DNA of 6,312 bases from contig SXYT01000079.1 in NCBI GenBank assembly GCA_005788205.1, positions 1 through 6,312 of the forward strand, written 5' to 3'. Positions 1 to 5,509 of the stretch are shown here, piece after piece. The first letter of the stretch is position 1; every line of letters begins with the position of its first letter. A program made the position numbers and the translations under genes. This DNA comes from Actinomycetota bacterium (GTDB lineage: Bacteria; Actinomycetota; Acidimicrobiia; Acidimicrobiales; Ilumatobacteraceae). The notes beneath the pieces were generated by a model. The model ran no database searches, was not told the DNA's origin, and worked only from the letters and a program-made list of their open reading frames with translations.

Positions 1-55
1 AACCCGTGCCGCCACCCTGAAAGGGTGGTGTCCTAGGCCACGAGACGATGGGGGC
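1..55 (-). tRNA. tRNA-Glu (anticodon UUC), 3' part cut off by the window edge
   Basis: Read on the minus strand, the sequence starts GCCCCCATCGTCTCGTGGCC, a standard bacterial tRNA-Glu 5' end with acceptor strand GCCCCCA. A D arm follows (GTC...GAC enclosing a TGGCCTAG-like loop). The anticodon arm is a CCACC/GGTGG stem with loop CTTTCAG, which places anticodon TTC at bases 21-19. The T arm begins (CACGGGTT) and the window stops there, so the rest of the T arm and the 3' acceptor strand are missing. This would read GAA and GAG codons. It lies downstream of and in the same orientation as the DUF2017 gene, but it probably has its own promoter, which I could not identify with confidence. Confidence 0.92.
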
Positions 56-129
56 TTGGACGACTCCGGTTGAGAGCACTTGAACACTATCGGCGCACCG
101 GCAGCTTCGTGCGGGGTTCACGCCCGGTT

Positions 130-156
130 CGCCCCGGCCGACGGGCACCGGGGGCG
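130..156 (-). terminator. GC-rich hairpin after the DUF2017 gene, possible terminator
   Basis: Twelve bases past the DUF2017 stop on the minus strand there is an inverted repeat. CGCCCC(C)GG pairs with CCGGGGCG, with one bulged C and a loop of about 10 bases. It sits between the clpS-DUF2017 pair and the tRNA-Glu gene, where a terminator would be expected. There is no T-run after the stem, so it is not a textbook intrinsic terminator. Actinobacterial terminators often lack the T-run, and GC-rich DNA also produces such stems by chance. Confidence 0.3.
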
Positions 157-167
157 AGCTCCGCTGG

Positions 168-659
168 TCAGGGGGTGTCACCGGCCGACTGGGCCTCCAC
201 GATCCACTCCAGCAACCAGCCGAGCCACGCATAGAGCTGCCACTGGGCCGCGACCGGGTCGTCGTCGTCCTGTTCGGGCTCGGTGTCGTCCTCGGTGACG
301 TCGAGGAGAGTCCCGAGCACGAGCCGGAGGGAATTGACCGTGAGCATCAGCCGTGTGATGTCGCCCTCGGTCAACGGTCCGTCCGCGGACAGCATCTCGT
401 CGACCTGGTCGATCGTGGCGAGGCGCGCGGTCACCAGTTCGTCACGCATGAAGCGCTGGTACTCGGCGTCCGCCTCCTCGTCGTCGTTGTAGGCGACAGG
501 GAAGAGACGCGTCATCCGTGCGTCGTGCGTGTTGCCGGCGACGAGCTCGCGCAGCTGCGAGGCGAACGACCGGAGTGCATCTCTCTCGTGGTCCTCCAGC
601 AACAGCGCGAACGTGCCGTCATCGTTGCGCTCGACCGGCCCGGACCGCCGCCGCCTCAC
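168..659 (-). CDS. DUF2017 family protein, partner gene of clpS
   Basis: This is a 163-residue cytoplasmic protein of unknown function, recognised as DUF2017, a family found mainly in Actinobacteria next to clpS. The family-like signature is visible at about residues 49-75 (TRLFPVAYNDDEEADAEYQR and the following FMRDEL). The segment TRLMLTVNSLRLVLGTLLDV lies at about 103-122, and the C-terminal helix LYAWLGWLLEWIVEA at about 143-157. The protein is strongly acidic, with Asp/Glu clusters at about 58-64 and 124-136. It has no signal peptide or membrane segment and no catalytic motif that I recognise. It starts with GTG inside the clpS stop codon (GTGA, 4-base overlap), so its translation is coupled to ClpS. 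A link to ClpS-dependent proteolysis is inferred only from this conserved pairing. Confidence 0.88.
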   Translation of the reverse strand: MRRRRSGPVERNDDGTFALLLEDHERDALRSFASQLRELVAGNTHDARMTRLFPVAYNDDEEADAEYQRFMRDELVTARLATIDQVDEMLSADGPLTEGDITRLMLTVNSLRLVLGTLLDVTEDDTEPEQDDDDPVAAQWQLYAWLGWLLEWIVEAQSAGDTP

Positions 660-952
660 TCGCCGCCGCCCTTGCCGTCGCGCTCCATCGTTGCCCAGAG
701 ACCGTGCTCGTGAAGGCGGAACACATCGATCTCGGCCTTCTCCCGTGCGCCGGAACTGACCACTGCGCGGCCCTTCTCATGCACGTCGAGCATGAGTTCC
801 GTGGCTTTCTCCAGCGAGTAGCCGAACAACTTCTGGAGCACGAACGTCACGTACGACATGAGGTTGATCGGGTCGTTCCACACGATGACCACCCACGGGT
901 TGTCAGGGGCGACTGTCGTGTCCTCCCGTTCCAGCACCGCCTCGTCCGGCAT
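656..952 (-). CDS. clpS: ATP-dependent Clp protease adaptor protein ClpS
   Basis: ClpS binds the N-domain of the ClpA or ClpC ATPase and hands over proteins with destabilising N-terminal residues (the N-degron pathway). From the chosen ATG the product has 98 residues, close to mycobacterial ClpS. The core WVVIVWNDPINLMSYVTFVL (about residues 20-39) carries the NDP motif (N26, D27) that in the family holds the substrate alpha-amino group. It is followed by QKLFGYSLEKATELMLDVHE, whose H58 matches the third binding residue, and then by GRAVV and the C-terminal LHEHGLWATMERD. M32 matches the gatekeeper Met position. The frame extends upstream to an ATG at 1009 (19 more residues). I prefer 952 because the extra part is not ClpS-like, although neither start has a clear Shine-Dalgarno. 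The stop overlaps the DUF2017 start. Confidence 0.93.
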   Translation of the reverse strand: MPDEAVLEREDTTVAPDNPWVVIVWNDPINLMSYVTFVLQKLFGYSLEKATELMLDVHEKGRAVVSSGAREKAEIDVFRLHEHGLWATMERDGKGGGE

Positions 953-1014
953 CACGGAGTCCCGCACGGAGGGGAGATGCGCGGGGGAGACGATGTTCAC
1001 GCAAAACATTGTGC

Positions 1015-1030
1015 TGCCGATTGGTCGGCA
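1015..1030. promoter_or_regulatory. Perfect palindrome over the ctaB -35 region, candidate operator
   Basis: TGCCGATTGGTCGGCA is a 6+4+6 inverted repeat with perfect arms (TGCCGA / TCGGCA). It lies in the divergent region between clpS and ctaB, and its right half overlaps the proposed ctaB -35 hexamer TTGGTC at 1021-1026. This is a typical repressor position. No regulator is identified, and a 6-base arm can arise by chance in GC-rich DNA. Confidence 0.4.
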
Positions 1031-1050
1031 TTGCCCACCCCTCGTACGAT
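1021..1050 (+). promoter_or_regulatory. Housekeeping-type promoter for ctaB with near-leaderless start
   Basis: The -35 element is TTGGTC (1021-1026) and the -10 element is TACGAT (1045-1050), with an 18-base spacer. The -10 fits the actinobacterial TANNNT pattern. Transcription would begin about 7-9 bases downstream, at 1057-1059, on or next to the GTG at 1059. That would give a leaderless or almost leaderless ctaB mRNA, which agrees with the absence of a Shine-Dalgarno before that GTG. Confidence 0.55.
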
Positions 1051-1058
1051 GGTCTCCT

Positions 1059-1991
1059 GTGTCATTGCGCGTCCGCCCCGTTGTCCCGTCGCGCCTGACG
1101 CCCGGGGGCCACAACTCGTCCCGCACCCCCCGCAGTGTGCTGGGCGGGTACGTGGCACTCATGAAACTGCGGGTGGTTGAGCTTTTGCTCATCACCACCG
1201 TCCCCACGATGGTGCTGGCCGAAGGCGGCTGGCCGACATTCTCGCTCATTCTCATCACGCTGGTGGGCGGGACACTCGCTGCCGGCGGCGCGAATGCCAT
1301 CAACATGTACATCGACCGAGACATCGACGGTCTCATGGAGCGGACCAAAAATCGGCCCCTGGTGACCGGTCTGATCCCCCCTCGCAACGCCCTGGTCTTT
1401 GCCGTGGGTCTCGAAATCGTTGCCTTCGCCGTGCTCTGGACGGGCACCAACCTGCTGGCGGCCTGCCTGTGCATGTCGGCGACCCTCTTCTACGTCTTCG
1501 TCTACAGCCTGTGGCTGAAGCGGACCAGCAAGCAGAACATCGTGATCGGCGGGGCCGCCGGCGCTGTGCCGGTCCTGGTGGGCTGGGCCGCGGTCACGAA
1601 TTCGCTCGCCTGGGAGCCCTGGCTGCTCTTCCTCATCATTTTCCTCTGGACACCGCCCCATTTCTGGGCTCTGGCGATCCGCCACAGCGACGAGTACAGG
1701 GCGGCAGGAGTGCCGATGCTCCCCGCGGTCGAGACCCAGGACAAGGTCGCCCGCGCCATGACCGCCTACTGCGTGGCCACCGTGGTGGCGTCGCTGGCGC
1801 TCGTCTGGGTGGCTGACGTCGGTCCGGTGTATGCGGTCACCGCAGGAGTGCTCGGAGCACTGTTCATGGGGGGCACAATCGCACTAGGGCGTGCTCCGTC
1901 GGCTGCCGGTTCCATGAGGCTGTTCTCGTTCTCGATCACCTATCTCTCGGTCCTCTTCGTCGCCCTCACGGTGGACGTCCTGGTCCGCTAA
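1059..1991 (+). CDS. ctaB: Protoheme IX farnesyltransferase (heme O synthase)
   Basis: CtaB is an integral membrane prenyltransferase of the UbiA superfamily that adds a farnesyl group to heme B to give heme O, the precursor of heme A for aa3 oxidases. The 310-residue product shows family blocks in order: YVALMKLRVVELLLITT (31-47), GGTLAAGGANAINMYIDRDI (70-89) with the prenyl-diphosphate/Mg motif N82-x3-D86-x3-D90, and LMERTKNRPL (92-101). These are followed by FYVFVYSLWLKRTSKQNIVI (144-163), GGAAGAVPVLVGWAAVT (164-180), WTPPHFWALA (197-206) and DEYRAAGVPMLP (211-222). Hydrophobic segments continue to the C terminus. The start is the GTG at 1059, placed just after a promoter. The ATG at 1161 falls inside the conserved block (where the family usually has TKPR), so it is too late. 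The gene stands 156 bases ahead of the oxidase subunit genes on the same strand. Confidence 0.93.
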   Translation: MSLRVRPVVPSRLTPGGHNSSRTPRSVLGGYVALMKLRVVELLLITTVPTMVLAEGGWPTFSLILITLVGGTLAAGGANAINMYIDRDIDGLMERTKNRPLVTGLIPPRNALVFAVGLEIVAFAVLWTGTNLLAACLCMSATLFYVFVYSLWLKRTSKQNIVIGGAAGAVPVLVGWAAVTNSLAWEPWLLFLIIFLWTPPHFWALAIRHSDEYRAAGVPMLPAVETQDKVARAMTAYCVATVVASLALVWVADVGPVYAVTAGVLGALFMGGTIALGRAPSAAGSMRLFSFSITYLSVLFVALTVDVLVR

Positions 1992-2093
1992 TCCCCTTCA
2001 AACTGGCGCAATCGCACTACTTGCGTCACATCACGGGATTTCCGATTGGCGAGGGGTCGGTGGATAGTGTTGTCTCGTTAGCAATCGGCATGT

Positions 2094-2127
2094 GCACCCC
2101 CTGCGTCCCTGTGGACAAAAGGGGTGC
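2094..2127 (+). promoter_or_regulatory. Hairpin in the leader of the subunit I-like gene
   Basis: GCACCCC (2094-2100) pairs perfectly with GGGGTGC (2121-2127) around a 20-base loop ending in ACAAAA. It ends about 20 bases before the ATG at 2148 and just before the weak Shine-Dalgarno GGGAG (2132-2136). It lies in the 156-base gap after ctaB, in which I found no gene and no convincing -35/-10 pair. It could modulate transcription or translation of the downstream cluster, but the evidence is only the 7-base stem and its position. Confidence 0.25.
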
Positions 2128-2147
2128 GTCTGGGAGACCTTCGGCAA

Positions 2148-3770
2148 ATGACGACCATAGATACGCACGCAAGCGCCCCCGCCGGATCCGCGCGATTCGG
2201 TCTGGCTGCTGCCGTGGCGAACTGGGTGACGAGCAGCGACCACAAGAAAATCGGACGCCTCATGGTCGGCGAGGCCCTGGTGGCGGCAGTCGCGGCGGCG
2301 GTTCTCGGTGTGCTCATTGGTCTCGAGCGGATGGGCGACGGTTACTCGATTTTTGACGGGGATGCCGCCCCGCAGCTGCTCGCCCTGTTCCGCTACCTCC
2401 TCGTGTTCGGCACTCTCGCCCCGCTCGCACTCGGCATCGCAGTGGCCGTGGTGCCCATGCAGGTCGGATCGCGCGCTATTTCGTTCCCCCGCCTGGCCCA
2501 GTTCGGGTTCTGGGCGTGGGACCTCGGGTCCGTGATGGTGATCATCTCGATCATCGGCAACGGTGGCCCCGGGGGCGGGAACTCTGACCTCGTCGACATG
2601 TACCTGCTGGGCGTGGCTCTCGCGGCCGCCGGCCTCGCGGCCGCTGCCGTGTCCGTGGCCACCACGGTGCTCACCTCGCGTGCCCCCGGCATGGGCGCAG
2701 ATGACGTCCCCGCATTCTCGTGGGGCAGTCTCGTCGGGTCCGTCACCGCGGTGCTGACCCTTCCCGTCACCATCGGCACTGTCGTGTACCTCTACGTCGA
2801 CCACACGTACGCAAGGCTCGCGTTCGGCGGGAACAAGGCCGTGGCGGACCATCTCCACTTCGCACTGACCCAGCCCGCCACGTTCGTGTTCGCGGCGATC
2901 GCAGTGGCGGTGCTCGCCGACATCGCACCGGTCACGGCCGGTGCACGCCAGCCGTTGCGTGCTGCCGTGTTCGCGGGCGTCGGGCTCGTGTCCGCGGGTG
3001 CGCTCGGCGCGGTGACCCAGTCCCAGCACGTGCTCTCCACTGACGGTTCCACCGGTGACACCGTGAGCAGTGCGCTGCCCTACCTGATCTTCAACGGGCT
3101 CCCGGTGCTCGGTGCCCTCGTGGTGCTCGGCGCGAGCCTCTTCGTCCTGAAGGTCGGCAAGCCGAAGGTCAGTGCGTCGTTCGCGTTTGCATTCCTCGGC
3201 ACCGGGATGGTGTTCGTCGGCATGCTCGGCGGGATGCTGCAGAACATCGAGGCGGCAGGCCTGGCTGGAACCGTCTTCGAGGAGGGTGCCACCACTTACG
3301 TCGTCTACGGCACCGTGATGGTCGCCGTCGGCGCGTTGCTGCACTGGGCCCCCAAGCTGTGGGGTGTCACCGTCCCGCAGGGCAAGACGCTTCCGCTTGT
3401 CGGTCTCGTCCTGCTCGGGACCGTGCTGTCCTCTTTCCCCAACTACATCGTCGGCTTCGCCGACCAGCCAGCCGACGCGGCCGACGGCGGCTTGTTCATG
3501 TACGCACCGAACTCCGGCACGGTCGGGCTGTGGAACGGCCTGACTGCCGTCGGGCACGCCCTCGTGGCGCTCAGCGTGCTCGCGGTCGCCGGCGCGATCG
3601 TCTCGGCGTTGCGCTCCGGCCAGCGCGCAGGCGACGACCCGTGGGACGGGCACACGCTCGAGTGGGCGATCCCGTCGCCTGCCCCGCATGACAACTTCTC
3701 GGCTCTCGCCACGGTCTCGTCGCCAGAGCCTGTCCTCGACGCAAAGCCCAAGTCGGAGGTGCCGGCGTGA
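2148..3770 (+). CDS. Cytochrome c oxidase subunit I (CtaD) homologue lacking the heme and copper ligands
   Basis: This is a 540-residue polytopic membrane protein of the heme-copper oxidase subunit I family. Family landmarks are SSDHKKIG (29-36), VPMQVGSRAISFPRLAQFGF (102-121), SRAPGM (177-182), SWGSLV (191-196), DHLHF (234-238), LHWAPKLWG (398-406) and the C-terminal DDPWDGHTLEWAIPSPAPHDNF-type signature (497-517). My hand alignment shows that the helix II MHG is replaced by hydrophobic residues (FRYLLVFG, 81-88). The GHPEVY site reads TQPATF (241-246), the AHH site reads SQH (292-294), and the helix X AHFH reads VYGT (386-389). The MPRR propionate site and the K- and D-channel residues are also gone. 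The frame is uninterrupted, so this looks like a maintained non-catalytic paralogue. The start is the ATG at 2148 with GGGAG 11 bases upstream; an in-frame GTG at 2124 is less likely. The stop overlaps the next start. Confidence 0.87.
   Translation: MTTIDTHASAPAGSARFGLAAAVANWVTSSDHKKIGRLMVGEALVAAVAAAVLGVLIGLERMGDGYSIFDGDAAPQLLALFRYLLVFGTLAPLALGIAVAVVPMQVGSRAISFPRLAQFGFWAWDLGSVMVIISIIGNGGPGGGNSDLVDMYLLGVALAAAGLAAAAVSVATTVLTSRAPGMGADDVPAFSWGSLVGSVTAVLTLPVTIGTVVYLYVDHTYARLAFGGNKAVADHLHFALTQPATFVFAAIAVAVLADIAPVTAGARQPLRAAVFAGVGLVSAGALGAVTQSQHVLSTDGSTGDTVSSALPYLIFNGLPVLGALVVLGASLFVLKVGKPKVSASFAFAFLGTGMVFVGMLGGMLQNIEAAGLAGTVFEEGATTYVVYGTVMVAVGALLHWAPKLWGVTVPQGKTLPLVGLVLLGTVLSSFPNYIVGFADQPADAADGGLFMYAPNSGTVGLWNGLTAVGHALVALSVLAVAGAIVSALRSGQRAGDDPWDGHTLEWAIPSPAPHDNFSALATVSSPEPVLDAKPKSEVPA
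3755..3760 (+). promoter_or_regulatory. Strong ribosome binding site for the subunit III-like gene
   Basis: GGAGGT ends 6 bases before the GTG at 3767, inside the 3' end of the preceding gene. This is the best Shine-Dalgarno in the window, and it fixes the start of the next gene at the GTG that overlaps the preceding stop (GTGA). Confidence 0.75.
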
Positions 3771-4372
3771 CTGTCGTCCTTCCCCAGCGCAGTGAGCCCG
3801 CGCCACGCCGTCAGGTCTTCGTGGCGACGGCGATCGCAGGTGCGGGAATCTCCATGATGATGGCGGGCATGCTCGCCATGTGGATGAAGTTCCGTGCGGC
3901 GGCGCCGGTGCGCGAGTCATCCGACGGCTTCTATCTCATCAAGGACTGGCTGCCCGAGGCCATCAAGATCCCCGAAGTCGCGGCGAACACCATGTTCGTC
4001 ACGTTCTTCGTGGCGTGCTTCATGGCCCAGTGGGCGGTGTACTCCGCGCGCCGTGACGATGCACGTCACCGGTCGATGGCGCTCGGCATCACCGCAGGTG
4101 TGGGCGTGGCGATCGTCAATGCACAGATCGCGGTGTGGGGCCAGATGGGCATCGGCGTGCGTGACGGCGCCTACCAGAGCATGTTCTACGCGATCACCGG
4201 GACCATGCTGGTCCTCGTCGCGGTCGGCATCGCGTTCAGCGCTGCCGCGTTCTTCCGCTCTGTGGGCGGCCGCAGCGACGACGTGCAGGTCGTCTCGGCG
4301 CACGCGTTGTATTGGTATGTGCTCGCAGGGGTCAACACGGCCCTGTGGTTCCTGGTGTACGTGCAGAAGTAG
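3767..4372 (+). CDS. Divergent cytochrome c oxidase subunit III-like (CtaE-like) membrane protein
   Basis: The product is 201 residues with about five membrane segments (roughly 19-42, 72-93, 104-127, 137-162, 175-199), as in actinobacterial CtaE. Its pattern also follows subunit III: NTMFVTF (74-80) corresponds to the NT...SS helix, AQIAVWGQMGIGVRDGAYQS (119-138) to the Q..EY/G-L-x loop, and MFYAITGTMLVLVAVG (139-154) to the FYxLTGFHGxHVxxG helix. The C-terminal ALYWYVLAGVNTALWFLVYV (180-199) corresponds to YWHFVDxVWxxLFxxIY. The usual Glu of the WLFLASEVMFF helix, the His pair of TGFHGxH and the YWHFVD His/Asp are all replaced. It overlaps the subunit I-like gene by 4 bases and has a strong ribosome binding site, so the two are probably made together. 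The assignment rests on pattern and position and is less firm than for subunit I. Confidence 0.72.
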   Translation: MTVVLPQRSEPAPRRQVFVATAIAGAGISMMMAGMLAMWMKFRAAAPVRESSDGFYLIKDWLPEAIKIPEVAANTMFVTFFVACFMAQWAVYSARRDDARHRSMALGITAGVGVAIVNAQIAVWGQMGIGVRDGAYQSMFYAITGTMLVLVAVGIAFSAAAFFRSVGGRSDDVQVVSAHALYWYVLAGVNTALWFLVYVQK

Positions 4373-4378
4373 GTCACG

Positions 4379-5509
4379 ATGTTCTCCTCCGGCTCCAAGT
4401 ACTTCCTCGGCATCACAGGGATCTCCCTCGTCGCATCGGTGGTCTACGCATTCACGGTCAACCCTGCTGATCTCGGTGTCATCGCACTGCTCGGCCTCAT
4501 GATCGTGGGTGGTTTCCTCGCCGGCATCAACCTCCACAACGGAGACGGTGATTCCGCCACCGTCGAGGAGGCAGTCGCCGCGGCGGCTCCCGCGCCCCGT
4601 GACAGTGCGTGGCCCGCACTCCTCGCGCTCGGTGTCGCCCTCACACTCGTCGGTCTCGCCACGGTGCCCGTCGTCTTCGTCATCGGTCTCGCCGCGATGC
4701 TGGGCGGCGCGGCGGAGTGGCTGACGACCAACTGGGCCGACCGGGCGTCAAATGACCGCCGCTTCAACAACGATGCCGTGCGCACCAAGTCCATCGGGCC
4801 CCTCGAGTACCCGGTGGCCTCCGCGGTCGTCCTCGCCGTCATCGCGTACCTCTTCTCGCGGGTGATGCTCAACATCTCGAAGTCAGCCGGTGCCATCGCG
4901 TTCATCATCGTGGCCAGCGCCGTCGTCACGGTCGCATTCCTGGCCGCGTACAAGCCCTCGTTCCGCGGACGCCCGCTCGTGGCCGTCCTCGCCCTCGGTG
5001 GGCTCGTGCTCGTCGGGGCGGGCGCCTACACCGGCATCGATGGCGAGCGCGAGCAGCTCGTGAAGTACGCGAAGGAGGACCCGTACTCGATCGACCACCG
5101 CGAATGCGGCCCGGAGGAGGGTGAGCACTACGACCACCATGCCGGCAACGCGGTGAACCTGCGAGCGAACGTGCTCGCCACCGTGTTCGTGAAGGACGGC
5201 AGGGCCTACGCCGAGTTGATCGGCATCAAGAAGCCGGTCAACAGCATCACAGTCGGCCGGTCGAACGACGTGAACATCCTGTTCCGCAACCTCGACGAGA
5301 AGGAGCACCGCATGGTGATCCACCTCGGTGAACAGAAGGTCGCCGACACTGGTGTCGTCGAGAAGATCGAGAACTGCACACAGCTCGCCGGCCAGAACCA
5401 GGAACAGCTGCTCACGGTCAACATCAAGAAGCCGACCATCGCGATGAAGGACGGCTACAAGATCGAGGTGCCGGGTGCCGAAGGCGAGATCAAGGTGATC
5501 GTGCCGTGA
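4379..5509 (+). CDS. Subunit IV-like membrane protein with extracytoplasmic cupredoxin-like domain
   Basis: This is a 376-residue protein in two halves. Residues 1-220 hold about seven hydrophobic segments (9-26, 32-52, two within 79-113, 144-165, 170-190, 198-219). The stretch WPALLALGVALTLVGLATVP...AAEWLTTNWADRASND (79-126) followed by GPLEYPV (140-146) resembles the subunit IV-like proteins of actinobacterial aa3 oxidase clusters. After the last segment comes a polar region rich in His and acid (H240, C243, H250, H253, H254). Residues about 258-376 then form a beta-rich domain with a cupredoxin look: DVNILFRNLDEKEHRMVIHL (297-316) matches the usual N-D-x-x-x-H strand, with C333 later. No His or Met follows C333 in the spacing of a type 1 copper loop, so copper binding is doubtful. 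It starts 6 bases after the previous stop. The exact family is uncertain. Confidence 0.68.
   Translation: MFSSGSKYFLGITGISLVASVVYAFTVNPADLGVIALLGLMIVGGFLAGINLHNGDGDSATVEEAVAAAAPAPRDSAWPALLALGVALTLVGLATVPVVFVIGLAAMLGGAAEWLTTNWADRASNDRRFNNDAVRTKSIGPLEYPVASAVVLAVIAYLFSRVMLNISKSAGAIAFIIVASAVVTVAFLAAYKPSFRGRPLVAVLALGGLVLVGAGAYTGIDGEREQLVKYAKEDPYSIDHRECGPEEGEHYDHHAGNAVNLRANVLATVFVKDGRAYAELIGIKKPVNSITVGRSNDVNILFRNLDEKEHRMVIHLGEQKVADTGVVEKIENCTQLAGQNQEQLLTVNIKKPTIAMKDGYKIEVPGAEGEIKVIVP
5493..5500 (+). promoter_or_regulatory. Shine-Dalgarno-like site for the GTG start of ctaC
   Basis: AGGTGATC is an 8-base exact complement to the 3' end of bacterial 16S rRNA (anti-Shine-Dalgarno GATCACCT). It ends 5 bases before the GTG at 5506. 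It lies within the last codons of the preceding gene and supports the overlapping GTGA start, although the later in-frame ATGs at 5557 and 5563 remain possible. Confidence 0.5.

Noticed and set aside
953..1009. Longer clpS beginning at the ATG at 1009
   Set aside because: The extra 19 residues do not resemble ClpS and no ribosome site precedes them. The shorter form matches family length, though this is not certain.
858..1058. N-terminal extension of ctaB to an ATG at 858
   Set aside because: The added residues are antisense to clpS and not CtaB-like. The promoter at 1021-1050 lies inside this stretch, and the GTG at 1059 gives a normal length.
518..1180. A 220-codon plus-strand open frame across clpS and the divergent region
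   Set aside because: It is antisense to a clear ClpS, contains no recognisable domain and spans the ctaB promoter.
2007..2025. Hairpin CGCAA/TTGCG after ctaB as a terminator
   Set aside because: It has only five paired bases, no T-run and a 9-base loop; too weak to call.
2124..2147. Start of the subunit I-like gene at the GTG at 2124
   Set aside because: The only purine-rich stretch directly abuts that GTG with no spacing, whereas the ATG at 2148 has GGGAG upstream and gives a typical CtaD-style N terminus.
2600..2660. Repeated CGCGGCCGC-like units as a DNA repeat
   Set aside because: They encode an Ala-rich membrane helix of the subunit I-like protein, so codon bias explains them.
2148..3770. 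The missing ligands being due to a frameshift or sequencing error
   Set aside because: Family motifs remain in one frame before, between and after every ligand site, so substitutions rather than frame slips explain the losses.
2031..3920. A 629-codon open frame on the minus strand opposite the subunit I-like gene
   Set aside because: Its product is rich in Arg, His, Glu and Gly with low complexity and no recognisable motif. It runs antisense to a clear CtaD homologue, which is the usual shadow of codon bias in GC-rich DNA.
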